Notes: generated from the letters alone by a model not told the origin. A stretch of DNA of 64,000 nucleotides from Mannheimia haemolytica (GCA_900638155.1 LR134495.1:682001-746000), one strand, 5' to 3'. Shown: positions 1-11,637, counted from the first letter of the stretch. Translations and numbers: made by a program.

Positions 1-21
1 AAGGGTGTTTTTTTATTTTAA

Positions 22-405
<384 letters not shown>

Positions 406-415
406 GGAGAATGTA

Positions 416-727
416 ATGGCTGCAAAAATCCGTCAAAACGATGAAGTAATTGTTCTTACCGGTAAAGATAAGGGCAAACGTGGTAAGGTAACTAAAGTGT
501 TACCAAATGGTAAAGTTTTTGTTGAGGGTATCAACATCATCACTAAACACGAGAAACCAGTTCCTGCATTAGGTAAAGCTGGCGGTTTAGTGAAAAAAGA
601 AGCGGCAATCGATGTTTCAAACGTTGCAATCTTCAACCCTGAAACCAACAAAGCTGACCGTGTAGGATTTAGATTCGAAGATGGCAAAAAAGTGCGTTTC
701 TTCAAATCTAACGAGAAATCAATTTAA
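416..727 (+). CDS. rplX: 50S ribosomal protein L24 (uL24)
   Basis: Assembly-initiating protein of the large subunit. 103 residues, normal length, with an N-terminal KOW-type segment ([10 protein letters not shown], about residues 16-25) that contacts 23S rRNA. An AAGGAGA ribosome binding site overlaps the end of rplN. It is followed after 17 bases by rplE, whose start region carries the S8 target that governs translation of the downstream spc genes. Confidence 0.98.
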   Translation: MAAKIRQNDEVIVLTGKDKGKRGKVTKVLPNGKVFVEGINIITKHEKPVPALGKAGGLVKKEAAIDVSNVAIFNPETNKADRVGFRFEDGKKVRFFKSNEKSI

Positions 728-744
728 TTAACTGGAGTAATGTG

Positions 745-1284
745 ATGGCGAAACTGCATGATTACTACAGAGATACAGTAGTTAATGAATTAAAAGAGAA
801 ATTCAACTACTCATCTGTCATGCAAGTCCCACGAATCGAAAAGATTACCCTGAATATGGGTGTGGGTGAAGCATTGACCGACAAAAAACTGTTAGATAAC
901 GCAGTAGCGGATTTAGCAGCAATCAGCGGTCAAAAACCTTTAGTAACCAAAGCTCGCAAATCTGTTGCAGGCTTTAAAATCCGTCAAGGGTATCCAATCG
1001 GTTGCAAAGTAACCCTACGTGGTGAACGTATGTGGGAATTCTTTGAAAGATTGATTACTATCGCTGTTCCACGTATCCGTGACTTCCGTGGTTTAAACGC
1101 TAAGTCATTCGATGGTCGTGGTAATTACAGTATGGGTGTTCGTGAGCAAATCATTTTCCCTGAAATCGACTACGATAAAGTAGATCGTGTACGTGGTTTA
1201 GATATTACTATCACCACTTCAGCGAAAACTGATGAAGAAGGTCAAGCTTTATTAGCTGCTTTCAATTTCCCATTCCGTAAATAA
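745..1284 (+). CDS. rplE: 50S ribosomal protein L5 (uL5)
   Basis: Binds 5S rRNA and helps form the central protuberance. The protein starts [10 protein letters not shown] and is 179 residues long, as in Escherichia coli. A GTG lies one codon upstream at 742, but the ATG at 745 gives the conserved N-terminus and better spacing from GGAG at 734-737. It lies between rplX and rpsN in the spc operon, with the S8 operator overlapping its first codons. Confidence 0.98.
   Translation: MAKLHDYYRDTVVNELKEKFNYSSVMQVPRIEKITLNMGVGEALTDKKLLDNAVADLAAISGQKPLVTKARKSVAGFKIRQGYPIGCKVTLRGERMWEFFERLITIAVPRIRDFRGLNAKSFDGRGNYSMGVREQIIFPEIDYDKVDRVRGLDITITTSAKTDEEGQALLAAFNFPFRK
755..790 (+). promoter_or_regulatory. 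Probable S8 translational operator of the spc operon, in the rplE start region
   Basis: ATTACTAC at 761-768 can pair with GTAGTTAAT at 778-786 just inside rplE. In E. coli ribosomal protein S8 represses the spc operon by binding the mRNA at this position, and the bases here closely resemble the E. coli rplE start. The hairpin is visible; S8 binding is inferred from the conserved place and sequence. Confidence 0.55.
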
Positions 1285-1295
1285 GGTAGGTTATC

Positions 1296-1601
1296 GTGGC
1301 AAAACAATCAATGATCGCACGCGATGTAAAACGTGCTAAATTAGCTGATAAATTCTACGCAAAACGTGAAGAATTAAAGAAAATCATCTCTGATGTAAAT
1401 GCATCTGATGAAGAGCGTTGGGACGCAGTGTTGAAGTTACAAACACTTCCACGTGACTCTAGCCCAATCCGTCAGCGTAATCGTTGCCGCCAAACTGGTC
1501 GCCCACACGGTGTACTTCGTAAGTTTGGTTTAAGCCGTATTAAGGTTCGTGAAGCTGCTATGCGCGGTGAAATTCCGGGTCTTAAGAAAGCAAGCTGGTA
1601 A
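1296..1601 (+). CDS. rpsN: 30S ribosomal protein S14 (uS14)
   Basis: Protein of the small-subunit head. 101 residues, starting at GTG 1296 as [10 protein letters not shown]. It is the long, zinc-free form: there is no C-x2-C pair, and the typical [14 protein letters not shown] motif is near residues 59-72. A TAAGGTAGG ribosome binding site precedes the GTG. It lies between rplE and rpsH in the normal spc order. Confidence 0.98.
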   Translation: MAKQSMIARDVKRAKLADKFYAKREELKKIISDVNASDEERWDAVLKLQTLPRDSSPIRQRNRCRQTGRPHGVLRKFGLSRIKVREAAMRGEIPGLKKASW

Positions 1602-1637
1602 TAACCTCTTTTAATTTGGAATCATGGGAGTAAATAC

Positions 1638-2030
1638 ATGAGCATGCAAGATCCAATCGCAGATATGCTGACCCGTATTCGTAACGGTCAAGCTGCGAAT
1701 AAAGTTGCAATCAGTATGCCTTCATCTAAGTTAAAAGTTGCTATTGCAAATGTTTTAGCTGAAGAAGGTTATATCGAAAGCGTTAAAGTTGTTGAAGGTG
1801 TTAAACCTGAACTGGAAATTACTTTAAAATATTTCCAAAACAAACCGGTTGTAGAAAGTATTCAACGTGTTAGCCGTCCTGGTTTACGTATTTATAAACG
1901 TAAAGATGAGTTACCAAAAGTAATGGGTGGTTTAGGTATCGCAGTTGTTTCTACATCTAAAGGTGTAATGACCGACCGTGCTGCACGTCAAGCAGGCCTC
2001 GGCGGTGAAATTATCTGTTACGTAGCATAA
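1638..2030 (+). CDS. rpsH: 30S ribosomal protein S8 (uS8)
   Basis: Binds the central domain of 16S rRNA and is the autogenous repressor of the spc operon in enteric bacteria. 130 residues with the usual start [18 protein letters not shown] and the C-terminal [13 protein letters not shown] segment. GGGAG lies nine bases before the ATG. A hairpin that resembles its mRNA target is visible at the start of rplE. Confidence 0.98.
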   Translation: MSMQDPIADMLTRIRNGQAANKVAISMPSSKLKVAIANVLAEEGYIESVKVVEGVKPELEITLKYFQNKPVVESIQRVSRPGLRIYKRKDELPKVMGGLGIAVVSTSKGVMTDRAARQAGLGGEIICYVA

Positions 2031-2046
2031 TAGAGAGGTAGGAAAA

Positions 2047-2580
2047 ATGTCTCGTGTTGCAAAAGCACCTGTTAATATTCCTGCCGGTGTTGAGGTAAAA
2101 CTTAACGGTCAGCTATTAACAGTTAAAGGTAAAAACGGCGAGTTATCTCGTGAAATTCACAATGCAGTTGAAGTAAAACAAGAAGCTGATGCATTAACTT
2201 TCGCTCCACGTGAAGGTATTGCTAATGCAGATGCTCAAGCAGGTACGGCTCGTGCACTAGTAAATAATATGGTGATCGGAGTTACTGAAGGCTTTACTAA
2301 GAAATTGCAATTAGTGGGTGTTGGTTATAGAGCACAAATGAAAGGCAATGCTGTTGCTTTAAGTTTAGGTTTCTCTCACCCAGTAGAACACGCGTTGCCA
2401 GCAGGTGTAACTGGTGAATGTCCATCACAAACAGAAATTATTCTGAAAAGTGCTGACAAGCAGTTAATTGGCCAAGTGGCAGCAGATATTCGTGCATATC
2501 GCAAACCTGAACCTTATAAAGGTAAAGGTGTACGTTACTCTGATGAAGTAGTACGTACTAAAGAAGCGAAGAAAAAGTAA
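2047..2580 (+). CDS. rplF: 50S ribosomal protein L6 (uL6)
   Basis: Large-subunit protein near the factor-binding site. 177 residues, starting [17 protein letters not shown], with the tandem L6 folds expected for the family and the typical end [21 protein letters not shown] compressed into the last 22 residues. GAGAGGTAGG precedes the ATG. It lies between rpsH and rplR. Confidence 0.98.
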   Translation: MSRVAKAPVNIPAGVEVKLNGQLLTVKGKNGELSREIHNAVEVKQEADALTFAPREGIANADAQAGTARALVNNMVIGVTEGFTKKLQLVGVGYRAQMKGNAVALSLGFSHPVEHALPAGVTGECPSQTEIILKSADKQLIGQVAADIRAYRKPEPYKGKGVRYSDEVVRTKEAKKK

Positions 2581-2594
2581 AGTAAGGTAACACT

Positions 2595-3463
<869 letters not shown>

Positions 3464-3469
3464 TTGGAT

Positions 3470-3646
3470 ATGGCAAAAATTAAAGTAACTCAAACTCGTA
3501 GCTCTATCGCTCGTTTACCGAAACATAAAGCAACGTTAAAAGGCTTAGGTCTTCGTCATATTCGTCATACTGTAGAACTTGAAGATACACCAGCAGTGCG
3601 TGGTATGATCAATCAAGTGTCTTATATGGTTAAAGTAGAGGAGTAA
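3470..3646 (+). CDS. rpmD: 50S ribosomal protein L30 (uL30)
   Basis: Small large-subunit protein of 58 residues. The frame is open from a TTG at 3464, but the ATG at 3470 gives the conserved start [13 protein letters not shown] and is the likely one. The ribosome binding site lies in the tail of rpsE (GGGGTAATTGG). The motif [20 protein letters not shown] is near the middle of the protein. Confidence 0.96.
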   Translation: MAKIKVTQTRSSIARLPKHKATLKGLGLRHIRHTVELEDTPAVRGMINQVSYMVKVEE

Positions 3647-3650
3647 TAGA

Positions 3651-4085
3651 ATGCGTTTAAATTCTCTTTCTCCAGCTGAAGGTGCTAAGCACAGTGCAAA
3701 ACGTCTAGGTCGTGGTATTGGTTCCGGTTTAGGTAAAACTGGTGGACGTGGCCATAAAGGTCAAAAATCTCGTACAGGCGGCGGTGTTCGTCGTGGTTTC
3801 GAGGGTGGTCAAATGCCTTTATATCGTCGTTTACCAAAATTTGGTTTTACTTCATTAAAATCATTCCATGTGGCTGAAATTCGTTTAAACGACTTAGCTA
3901 AAGTAGATGGCAACGAAGTAACTTTAGAGACATTAAAAGCAGCAAACATCATTACTAAAGATATTTTATCTGCTAAAGTAATTTTAGCAGGTAAAATTGA
4001 AAAAGCAGTTGTGGTGAAAGGCTTACGTGTAACTAAAGGTGCTAAAGCTGCTATTGAAGCTGCTGGCGGTTCTATCGAGGAATAA
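3651..4085 (+). CDS. rplO: 50S ribosomal protein L15 (uL15)
   Basis: Late-assembling large-subunit protein. 144 residues, with the glycine- and basic-rich N-terminal extension ([20 protein letters not shown], about residues 18-37) that penetrates the rRNA core. It begins four bases after the rpmD stop, and GAGGAG in the end of rpmD serves as its ribosome binding site. secY starts two bases after its stop. Confidence 0.98.
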   Translation: MRLNSLSPAEGAKHSAKRLGRGIGSGLGKTGGRGHKGQKSRTGGGVRRGFEGGQMPLYRRLPKFGFTSLKSFHVAEIRLNDLAKVDGNEVTLETLKAANIITKDILSAKVILAGKIEKAVVVKGLRVTKGAKAAIEAAGGSIEE

Positions 4086-4087
4086 AG

Positions 4088-5407
4088 ATGGCAAAGCAAC
4101 CAGGGTACCAAGGTAGTACACAAAAAGGGACTGGCGAGCTTAAATCAAGACTATTGTTTGTTTTAGGTGCGTTAATCGTTTTCCGTATCGGTTCTTTTAT
4201 ACCTGTTCCTGGCATTGATGCTTCTGTATTATCCGAATTAATTCGACAACAGCAAGGCACCATCATTGATATGTTTAATATGTTCTCTGGTGGTGCTTTA
4301 AGCCGTGCATCTATATTTGCACTAGGTATTATGCCTTATATTTCAGCGTCAATTATTATCCAATTATTGACAGCGATTCACCCACCTCTAGCTGAATTAA
4401 AGAAAGAAGGTGAAGCAGGTCGTCGGAAAATCAGTAAATATACACGCTATGGCACACTGTTATTAGCATTTATTCAATCTATTGGTATTTCACTAGCCCT
4501 ACCGAATATGGTACATGGATTAGTTCCTAATCCAAGTATATTATTCTATGTAACTTCTGTAGTAAGCTTAGTGACAGGAACAATGTTCCTAATGTGGCTA
4601 GGCGAACAAATCACTGAGCGTGGTATCGGAAACGGTATCTCATTGATTATTTTTGCAGGTATTGTTGCAGATCTTCCAGCAACGATAGGGCAGACAATTG
4701 AACAAGCCCGTCAAGGCGAGTTATCATTTATCGTCTTACTACTAGTTGCAATAATTGCATTTGCAGTAACTTATTTTGTTGTTTTTGTTGAACGTGGACA
4801 AAGAAGAATAGTTGTAAACTATGCAAGTCGCCAACAAGGTCGAATGATGGCGCCTGCAAGAACTTCTCACTTACCATTAAAAGTGAATATGGCAGGGGTA
4901 ATACCGGCAATTTTTGCTTCAAGTATTATTTTATTCCCGGCAAGTATTACTCAATGGTTTGGTCAAAGCGAAGGATTTGAGTGGTTATTTAACCTTTCAC
5001 AACTATTACAGCCAGGTCAACCACTGTATGTTGTATTATTCACAATGGCAGTGATTTTCTTTGCTTTCTTTTATACAGGAATGCAGTATAATCCTCGTGA
5101 TACAGCGGATAATCTTAAGAAATCAGGTGCGTTTGTACCAGGTTACCGACCAGGCGAACAAACATCTCGTTATATCGATAAAGTAATGACACGTTTAACC
5201 TTAATTGGTGCGTTATATATTGCTTTTGTTTGTTTGGTTCCTTACATCATTACGTCGTTATGGAAGGTGCCATTCCAATTAGGTGGTACATCATTATTGA
5301 TTGTAGTGGTTGTTATTATGGATTTCATCGCACAGGTTCAGAGTCATTTAATGTCTCAACAATATGATTCTGTGTTGAAGAAAGCTAACTTAAAAGGTCT
5401 AAATTAA
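4088..5407 (+). CDS. secY: Protein translocase subunit SecY
   Basis: Channel-forming subunit of the SecYEG translocon in the inner membrane. 439 residues, close to the family norm of about 440, with ten predicted membrane spans starting near residue 20 ([20 protein letters not shown]). Typical segments are the plug-region motif [27 protein letters not shown] shortened here to FSGGAL...GIMPYI, and the cytosolic loop [11 protein letters not shown] near residue 240. It lies at its standard place between rplO and rpmJ. Confidence 0.98.
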   Translation: MAKQPGYQGSTQKGTGELKSRLLFVLGALIVFRIGSFIPVPGIDASVLSELIRQQQGTIIDMFNMFSGGALSRASIFALGIMPYISASIIIQLLTAIHPPLAELKKEGEAGRRKISKYTRYGTLLLAFIQSIGISLALPNMVHGLVPNPSILFYVTSVVSLVTGTMFLMWLGEQITERGIGNGISLIIFAGIVADLPATIGQTIEQARQGELSFIVLLLVAIIAFAVTYFVVFVERGQRRIVVNYASRQQGRMMAPARTSHLPLKVNMAGVIPAIFASSIILFPASITQWFGQSEGFEWLFNLSQLLQPGQPLYVVLFTMAVIFFAFFYTGMQYNPRDTADNLKKSGAFVPGYRPGEQTSRYIDKVMTRLTLIGALYIAFVCLVPYIITSLWKVPFQLGGTSLLIVVVVIMDFIAQVQSHLMSQQYDSVLKKANLKGLN

Positions 5408-5431
5408 TAGGCCGTTAATAAAGGATAAGCA

Positions 5432-5545
5432 ATGAAAGTTCGTGCTTCAGTAAAAAGAATGTGCCGTAATTGTAAAGTAATCAAACGTGAAGGTGTGGTT
5501 CGTGTAATTTGTAGCGATCCTAAACACAAACAACGTCAAGGTTAA
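5432..5545 (+). CDS. rpmJ: 50S ribosomal protein L36 (bL36), zinc-binding form
   Basis: A 37-codon gene, too short for many gene finders, starting [20 protein letters not shown]. The ligands C11, C14, C27 and H32 of the zinc-binding (C+) form are all present, so this is not the zinc-independent YkgO type. AAAGGATAAGC precedes the ATG. It closes the spc operon between secY and the alpha-operon leader. Confidence 0.96.
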   Translation: MKVRASVKRMCRNCKVIKREGVVRVICSDPKHKQRQG

Positions 5546-5572
5546 TTTACGCATATTTCTTGCAAAGAACCC

Positions 5573-5595
5573 GCTGAGCAGTTATACTGCTCAGC
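5573..5595 (+). terminator. Perfect 10-bp hairpin between rpmJ and rpsM
   Basis: GCTGAGCAGT at 5573-5582 and ACTGCTCAGC at 5586-5595 form a perfect stem with a three-base TAT loop. It is followed by TCATTCG rather than a run of T, so it looks more like an mRNA-stabilising, processing or pausing structure at the spc/alpha junction than a classic intrinsic terminator. Confidence 0.5.
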
Positions 5596-5606
5596 TCATT
5601 CGTCCT

Positions 5607-5710
5607 GATATACTGTTTGAGTATCCTGAAACGGGCTTTTCAAGATCAGTATATCAATAAACTTAAATAATAGGAGTGCATAGTGGCCCGTATTGCAGGC
5701 ATTAACATTC
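5607..5710 (+). promoter_or_regulatory. Alpha-operon leader (S4-binding pseudoknot, Alpha_RBS type)
   Basis: GATATACTG at 5607-5615 pairs with CAGTATATC at 5647-5655. The enclosed bases, including TTTGAGTATCCTGAAACGGG, are nearly the same as the E. coli alpha-operon leader, as is the segment TAGGAGTGCATAGTGGCCCG around the rpsM start. In E. coli ribosomal protein S4 binds this pseudoknot and represses rpsM, rpsK, rpsD and rplQ. The sequence match is direct; regulation by S4 here is inferred. Confidence 0.85.
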
Positions 5711-6039
5711 CTGATCAAAAACACACTGTAATCGCATTAACTGCAATTTACGGTATCGGTAAAACTCGTGCAAAAGCCATCTGTGCTGCAACGGGTATTG
5801 CCGAAGATGTAAAGATCAGAGAATTGTCTGAAGAGCAGATTGAAAAACTGCGTGAAGAAGTTGGTAAATTTACTGTCGAAGGGGATTTACGTCGTGAAGT
5901 AACTTTAAGCATCAAACGTCTTTTAGACTTAGGTTGCTACCGTGGTTTACGTCATCGTCGTAGTTTACCGGTACGTGGTCAACGTACTAAGACTAATGCG
6001 CGTACCCGTAAAGGTCCACGCAAACCGATCAAAAAATAG
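5683..6039 (+). CDS. rpsM: 30S ribosomal protein S13 (uS13)
   Basis: Small-subunit head protein contacting the P-site tRNA and forming bridges to the large subunit. 118 residues, starting at GTG 5683 ([20 protein letters not shown]), as in E. coli where this GTG lies inside the S4-regulated pseudoknot. The C-terminal basic tail ([21 protein letters not shown] within the last 25 residues) is normal. First gene of the alpha operon. Confidence 0.98.
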   Translation: MARIAGINIPDQKHTVIALTAIYGIGKTRAKAICAATGIAEDVKIRELSEEQIEKLREEVGKFTVEGDLRREVTLSIKRLLDLGCYRGLRHRRSLPVRGQRTKTNARTRKGPRKPIKK

Positions 6040-6052
6040 TCGGAGTAGATAA

Positions 6053-6445
<393 letters not shown>

Positions 6446-6473
6446 TTGACGTTAAAAGAATTGGAGAAAGAAA

Positions 6474-7100
6474 ATGGCAAGATATTTGGGTCCTAAGCTC
6501 AAGCTAAGCCGTCGTGAAGGTACTGATTTATTCTTAAAATCAGGCGTTCGTGCGATTGAATCAAAATGTAGAAATAGACTTGATGTAGCGCCTGGTCAAC
6601 ATGGTGCTCGCAAGCCACGTTTATCTGACTATGGTAGTCAATTACGTGAAAAACAAAAAGTTCGCCGTATTTATGGTATCTTAGAGCGTCAATTCCGTAA
6701 TTATTATACAGAAGCGAACCGCTTAAAAGGTAATACCGGTGAAAACTTACTAGTATTATTGGAAGGTCGTTTAGATAACGTAGTTTATCGTATGGGTTTT
6801 GCAGCAACACGTGCAGAAGCACGTCAGCTTGTTAGCCATAAATCAATCGTAGTAAACGGTCGTGTAGTAAACATTCCTTCATTCCAAGTTTCTGTTGATG
6901 ATGTTGTTGCTGTTCGTGAAAAATCGAAAAAACAAGCACGTATTAAAGCATCATTAGAATTAGCAACTCAACGTGAAAAACCAACTTGGTTAGAAGTTGA
7001 TGCAACTAAAATGGAAGGCGTATTTAAACGTCGTCCAGAGCGTTCTGATCTATCAGCAGATATTAATGAACATCTGATCGTTGAGCTTTACTCTAAATAA
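6474..7100 (+). CDS. rpsD: 30S ribosomal protein S4 (uS4)
   Basis: Primary 16S rRNA-binding protein and, in enteric bacteria, the translational repressor of the alpha operon. 208 residues, with the N-terminal S4 domain starting [20 protein letters not shown] and the RNA-binding S4 fold at about residues 95-160 ([21 protein letters not shown]). It lacks the N-terminal C4 zinc site of some species. Its likely mRNA target is the leader at 5607-5710. Confidence 0.98.
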   Translation: MARYLGPKLKLSRREGTDLFLKSGVRAIESKCRNRLDVAPGQHGARKPRLSDYGSQLREKQKVRRIYGILERQFRNYYTEANRLKGNTGENLLVLLEGRLDNVVYRMGFAATRAEARQLVSHKSIVVNGRVVNIPSFQVSVDDVVAVREKSKKQARIKASLELATQREKPTWLEVDATKMEGVFKRRPERSDLSADINEHLIVELYSK

Positions 7101-7130
7101 TAGTTAGCTTAACCGCAAAGAGAGGAAAAA

Positions 7131-8120
7131 ATGCAGGGTTCTGTGACAGAATTTTTAAAGCCGCACTTAGTAAATATTGAACAAGTTAGTTCAACTCATG
7201 CTAAAGTGACATTAGAGCCGTTAGAACGTGGTTTTGGCCATACATTAGGTAACGCACTTCGCCGCATTTTACTTTCATCTATGCCGGGTTGTGCAGTTAC
7301 TGAAGTTGAAATTGATGGTGTACTACATGAGTACAGCAGCAAAGAAGGCGTTCAGGAAGATATTCTTGAGGTATTATTAAACCTTAAAGGTCTAGCGGTA
7401 AAAGTGCAAAATAAAGATGATATTATTTTGACACTAAATAAATCTGGAATTGGCCCTGTAACTGCAGCCGACATCACACACGATGGCGATGTAGAAATTG
7501 TGAATCCTGATCACGTAATCTGTCATTTAACAGATAAGAATGCGTCAATTAATATGCGCATTCGTGTTCAACGTGGTCGAGGTTATGTTCCTGCATCAGC
7601 ACGTCTTCATACTCAAAACGATGACCGTCCTATCGGTCGTTTATTAGTAGATGCACGTTTTTCACCTGTAGATCGCATTGCTTACAATGTCGAAGCTGCT
7701 CGTGTTGAACAACGTACAGACTTAGATAAACTCGTTATTGAGATGGAAACTAACGGAACGTTAGATCCTGAAGAAGCTATCCGTCGTGCTGCAACGATTT
7801 TAGCAGAACAACTTGCTGCATTCGTTGATTTGCGTGATGTTCGTCAACCTGAAGTGAAAGAAGAAAAACCGGAATTTGATCCTATTCTTCTTCGTCCAGT
7901 AGATGACCTAGAGCTGACAGTTCGTTCTGCTAACTGTTTGAAAGCAGAGACAATTCACTATATCGGTGATTTAGTACAACGTACAGAAGTTGAACTTCTT
8001 AAAACCCCGAACTTGGGTAAAAAATCTCTTACAGAGATTAAGGATGTTCTTGCTTCTCGTGGTTTATCACTCGGTATGCGCCTTGAAAACTGGCCACCTG
8101 CAAGTATTGCAGAAGACTAG
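7131..8120 (+). CDS. rpoA: DNA-directed RNA polymerase subunit alpha
   Basis: Alpha subunit of RNA polymerase; its dimer nucleates core assembly and its C-terminal domain contacts UP elements and activators such as CRP. 329 residues, exactly the E. coli length. The N-terminal domain covers about residues 1-235 ([20 protein letters not shown]) and the C-terminal domain about 250-329 ([23 protein letters not shown] in part). AGAGAGG precedes the ATG. It lies between rpsD and rplQ. Confidence 0.99.
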   Translation: MQGSVTEFLKPHLVNIEQVSSTHAKVTLEPLERGFGHTLGNALRRILLSSMPGCAVTEVEIDGVLHEYSSKEGVQEDILEVLLNLKGLAVKVQNKDDIILTLNKSGIGPVTAADITHDGDVEIVNPDHVICHLTDKNASINMRIRVQRGRGYVPASARLHTQNDDRPIGRLLVDARFSPVDRIAYNVEAARVEQRTDLDKLVIEMETNGTLDPEEAIRRAATILAEQLAAFVDLRDVRQPEVKEEKPEFDPILLRPVDDLELTVRSANCLKAETIHYIGDLVQRTEVELLKTPNLGKKSLTEIKDVLASRGLSLGMRLENWPPASIAED

Positions 8121-8152
8121 TTTTTCGGTATAGATTTTCTAAGAAGGAATAG

Positions 8153-8542
<390 letters not shown>

Positions 8543-8562
8543 TCTTAATCAAAATTGAGCTT

Positions 8563-8596
8563 AAAACCCTGGTAGAAATACCGGGGTTTTATTCTT
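8563..8596 (+). terminator. Intrinsic terminator of the alpha operon
   Basis: AAAACCCTGGTA and TACCGGGGTTTT form a 12-bp stem with one T-G pair around a GAAA tetraloop at 8575-8578, followed by ATTCTTTTATT. It lies 20 bases after the rplQ stop. Confidence 0.9.
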
Positions 8597-8664
8597 TTAT
8601 TCGTTTTGATCAAAAAATAATTTTATTTTATAGTTACTTTTGAAAGTGGGTACTGGAGGAAGTA

Positions 8665-9825
8665 ATGATAGAACAATCTTATAAAATTGCCTTACTTTTT
8701 AATGCTAACAAAATTTATGACAGAGGAGTAATGCAGGGCATTGGGCAGTTTATTCAAGCATCACAATGTACTTGGGATATTTTTGTGGAAGATGATTTTG
8801 TCTATCATAAAAACAGTATCGAAAGCCTGTCGATTGACGGCATTATTGCCGATTTTGACGATTTGGAAACAGTTGAGCTACTTAAAGATATTGACGTCCC
8901 CATTGTAGCAGTAGGCGGTTCTTACCAAAACCCTGACTATTACCCTGACCTTCCTTATGTTGCTACCGACAATTACGCCTTAGTTGAGGCAGCATTTTTA
9001 CACCTAAAACAAAAAGGAATCAACCAATTTGCGTTTTACGGCTATCCTGCAGAAACGGAAAAACATTGGGCGATAGAGCGAAAAAATGCCTTTATTCAGT
9101 TGATGGAAAAATATGAACATCACCCAAATTGTTATATTGGTGATCAATTTCATTCAGATAATTGGGTTGAATTACAAGCCAAATTAGGCGAGTGGTTACA
9201 AACCTTACCAGCCCACACGGGCATTATTGCCGTTACTGACGCAAGGGCAAGACACCTGCTTCAAACCTGTGAGCATTTAAAAATCGCTGTACCTGAACAA
9301 CTTTGCGTGATTGGTATTGATAACGAAGAGTTGATTCAATACCTCTCTCGGGTTTCTCTTTCTTCAGTCACACAAGGAACATCACAAATCGGCTATCACG
9401 CTGCGAAGTTATTATATCGAAAATTAAATAATCTACCGGTTTCAACCAAGCCAATTTTAATCCCGCCGGTAAAAGTGGAAGAACGCCGTTCGACCGATTA
9501 TCGTTCTTTGCAAGACCCAATGGTAATCCAAGCTATGCACTTTATTCGTCACCGAGCTTGCCAAGGCATTAAAGTAGAGCAAGTACTGGATCATCTTAAA
9601 ATTTCCCGCTCTAACCTTGAACAGCGTTTTAAGCAGGAAATGAATAAGACAATTCACCAGGTGATTCACGAGGAAAAATTAGCAAGAGCAACATATATGC
9701 TCAAATTTACCGAGATTTCGACCCAAGAAATTGCCAATGTGTGCGGTTATCCCTCTTTACAATATTTCTATGCCGTGTTTAAAAAAGAGTTTGGTAAAAC
9801 CCCGAAAGAGTTCAGGCAAGAGTAG
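8665..9825 (+). CDS. xylR: XylR-type xylose operon activator (AraC family, LacI-like sensor)
   Basis: Transcription activator that binds D-xylose through an N-terminal periplasmic-binding-protein-like domain (about residues 5-270) and DNA through a C-terminal AraC-type double helix-turn-helix (about 285-386). It follows E. coli XylR nearly throughout: ALLFNANKIYDRGVMQGIG, GIIAVTDARARHLL, LCVIGIDNEELIQYLSR and YPSLQYFYAVFKKEFGKTPKE. 386 residues, full length. GGAGGAAGT precedes the ATG. No xylA, xylB or xylose transporter gene lies in this window, so it is separated from its usual targets and probably acts in trans. Identity is firm; the regulon is inferred. Confidence 0.93.
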   Translation: MIEQSYKIALLFNANKIYDRGVMQGIGQFIQASQCTWDIFVEDDFVYHKNSIESLSIDGIIADFDDLETVELLKDIDVPIVAVGGSYQNPDYYPDLPYVATDNYALVEAAFLHLKQKGINQFAFYGYPAETEKHWAIERKNAFIQLMEKYEHHPNCYIGDQFHSDNWVELQAKLGEWLQTLPAHTGIIAVTDARARHLLQTCEHLKIAVPEQLCVIGIDNEELIQYLSRVSLSSVTQGTSQIGYHAAKLLYRKLNNLPVSTKPILIPPVKVEERRSTDYRSLQDPMVIQAMHFIRHRACQGIKVEQVLDHLKISRSNLEQRFKQEMNKTIHQVIHEEKLARATYMLKFTEISTQEIANVCGYPSLQYFYAVFKKEFGKTPKEFRQE

Positions 9826-9917
9826 TAACAAGCGGTCAATTTCACCGAATATTTTGCAATTATTGCCTTATCTTCAGTTATAATCAGCGAAATTAAATTT
9901 TTTCGTTATCTATTCCA

Positions 9918-10916
9918 ATGAGAAAACCGAAACGCCCAACTTTGCAAGACATCGCTACCCATCTCGATATTACCAAAATGACGGTCAGTCGCTTTTTGCG
10001 GGATCCAAACACCGTTGCCAAAAAGACCGGCGAGCGGATTGCACAAGCGATAGAGCTGTTTGGCTATATCCCAAACCGTGCACCGGATATTCTCTCGAAT
10101 GCCAAAAGCCGAGCGATTGGCGTGCTGGTTCCCTCGCTTACCAACCAAGTGTTTGCCGATGTGATTAAAGGCATTGAGCAGATTACCGACCAAGCCGGCT
10201 ACCAAACTATGCTCGCCCACTATGGTTACAGCGAGCAGAAGGAAGAACAGCGGATTGAGTCGCTGCTTTCGTACAATATTGACGGCATTATTTTATCGGA
10301 AAATCACCACTCGCCCCGCACCTTGAAAATGCTGGAGGTGGCGAACATTCCGGTAATAGAGATAATGGAAAGTGGTGAATGTGGGATTCAGCAAGCGGTT
10401 GGATTTGACAATATTTCTGCGGCTCAAGCGATGGTAGAAACAATGATTCATCGAGGCTGCCGACAGGTGGTGTATTTTGGGGCGAGAATGGATAAACGCT
10501 CTCAGCTGAAAATGCAGGGCTACGAACAGGCAATGCTCAAACACGGCTTAACTCCACACAGTATTACTACCGCAGAGCATTCTTCTTTCACACTTGGAGC
10601 AAGCCAGCTAAAACAAGCTTTGGTGCAAATTCCGCAAGTGGACGGCATTTTTTGCACTAATGATGACTTGGCAATCGGGGCATTATTTGAGTGCCAACGG
10701 TTAGGCATTAATGTACCGCAGCAGATTAAAATCGCCGGTTTTCACGGCCACGATGTCGGGCAATCCCTCACGCCGCAGCTTGCCAGCGTCATCACACCTC
10801 GCCTTGAAATAGGCAGAGTTGCCGCCCAAGAGCTACTCAACCGTATTCACAGTGTACAGCAACAAAGCCCGATTATTAACTTGGGCTATCACATTCATTT
10901 GGGGGAAAGTGTGTAG
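9918..10916 (+). CDS. gntR: Gluconate utilisation repressor GntR (LacI family)
   Basis: LacI-family repressor that is released from DNA by gluconate in E. coli. 332 residues: helix-turn-helix LQDIATHLDITKMTVSRFL near residues 9-27, hinge PNRAPDILSNAKSRAIGVLV near 52-71, then the ligand-binding domain. Long identical runs with E. coli GntR include SLTNQVFADV, GYQTMLAHYGY and DGIFCTNDDLAIGA. It is convergent with gluconokinase and lies close to a GntP-family permease. Two palindromes of the expected operator type lie before that permease and the kinase. Confidence 0.95.
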   Translation: MRKPKRPTLQDIATHLDITKMTVSRFLRDPNTVAKKTGERIAQAIELFGYIPNRAPDILSNAKSRAIGVLVPSLTNQVFADVIKGIEQITDQAGYQTMLAHYGYSEQKEEQRIESLLSYNIDGIILSENHHSPRTLKMLEVANIPVIEIMESGECGIQQAVGFDNISAAQAMVETMIHRGCRQVVYFGARMDKRSQLKMQGYEQAMLKHGLTPHSITTAEHSSFTLGASQLKQALVQIPQVDGIFCTNDDLAIGALFECQRLGINVPQQIKIAGFHGHDVGQSLTPQLASVITPRLEIGRVAAQELLNRIHSVQQQSPIINLGYHIHLGESV

Positions 10917-10921
10917 CCTAG

Positions 10922-10967
10922 ACAAGCGGTTGAATTTGCAAAAAAATCCGCAAAATCCACCGCTTGT
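10922..10967. terminator. Inverted uptake-signal pair between gntR and gntK
   Basis: ACAAGCGGT at 10922-10930 and ACCGCTTGT at 10959-10967 face each other around a TTTGCAAAAAAA-rich spacer. The pair lies between two convergent genes and could end transcription from both sides; the T tracts are weak. It also carries two DNA uptake signals. Confidence 0.55.
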
Positions 10968-10969
10968 GA

Positions 10970-11485
10970 TTAAAGCAACGGCTCAACCGCCTTTATGCAA
11001 TGCTCTACAACCTCGTCAAAATTGCCGTCAATATCAATAAAAATCACATCTGGCTCGTCTGCTTGTGGAATTTCCAGTGTATTGAACTGACTTTGGAGCA
11101 TTTCCGGTTTCATAAAATGCCCTTTACGTTGTTGCATTCGAGCCAGCACCAGATCAAATGAGCCGTGAAGGAATAGAAATGTCACATCGGCATTGCCTTG
11201 TCGGATCTGGTCTCGGTACTTTTTCTTCAATGCTGAGCAGACGATAATCCCTTTTTCGCTTTTTTGTTCAAAACTGAACACTGCATCGTTAATCCGCTCC
11301 AACCACGGCGTGCGATCTGCATCATTGAGTGGCGTGCCACTCGCCATTTTCAGAATATTGGCACGAGGGTGTAAGTCGTCCCCATCAATCAATTTCATTC
11401 CTAACCGCTGTGCGACCGCCGTTCCCACGCTGGTTTTGCCGGTGCTGGACACCCCCATTAAAATAAATGCTTTGCCGTTTGCCAT
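10970..11485 (-). CDS. gntK: Gluconokinase (GntK/IdnK family)
   Basis: Phosphorylates D-gluconate to 6-phosphogluconate with ATP, feeding the pentose phosphate or Entner-Doudoroff routes. 171 residues, the usual size. The P-loop GVSSTGKTS lies at about residues 12-20, followed by DGDDLHPRANILKM and the CSALKKKYRDQIR segment typical of the family. It is divergent from the permease gene at 11672, and the shared intergenic region holds two GntR-like palindromes and a CRP-like site. GntK and IdnK cannot be told apart by eye; the gntR context favours GntK. Confidence 0.93.
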   Translation of the reverse strand: MANGKAFILMGVSSTGKTSVGTAVAQRLGMKLIDGDDLHPRANILKMASGTPLNDADRTPWLERINDAVFSFEQKSEKGIIVCSALKKKYRDQIRQGNADVTFLFLHGSFDLVLARMQQRKGHFMKPEMLQSQFNTLEIPQADEPDVIFIDIDGNFDEVVEHCIKAVEPLL

Positions 11486-11497
11486 TGAATTTCCTTG

Positions 11498-11511
11498 TGT
11501 TACTGGTAACG
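11498..11511. promoter_or_regulatory. Putative GntR operator near gntK
   Basis: TGTTACTGGTAACG has perfect GTTAC/GTAAC arms. It resembles the E. coli GntR operator type (TGTTACCGGTAACA, from memory) and lies 13 bases upstream of the gntK start, where bound repressor would block transcription. Confidence 0.65.
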
Positions 11512-11568
11512 CTCATTTAGCCGTTAATGTAACAGGTTATTCTGAAAAATCATCTGCTATTTCAGGAA

Positions 11569-11590
11569 AATTTGAAGTAGATCACAATTT
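11569..11590 (+). promoter_or_regulatory. Putative CRP site in the gntK/permease intergenic region
   Basis: The half site TCACA in TTTGAAGTAGATCACAATTT matches the CRP consensus; the other half (TGAAG) is degenerate. It lies about 85-100 bases before the permease start, and glucose repression of gluconate genes is known in enteric bacteria. Confidence 0.45.
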
Positions 11591-11637
11591 TGAAATAAAA
11601 GCTCCACAACCGTTTACTCTAAACTGCTTTTTGGTTA

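Noticed and set aside
5573..5595. The 10-bp hairpin after rpmJ as a full terminator separating the spc and alpha operons
   Set aside because: It has no T run; read-through into rpsM is expected, so it is only listed as a hairpin of uncertain role.
11531..11546. AACAGGTTAT region between gntK and the permease as a third GntR operator
   Set aside because: The arms are in the opposite order (TAACA...GTTAT) and imperfect; only the two TGTTA...TAACA type sites are supported.
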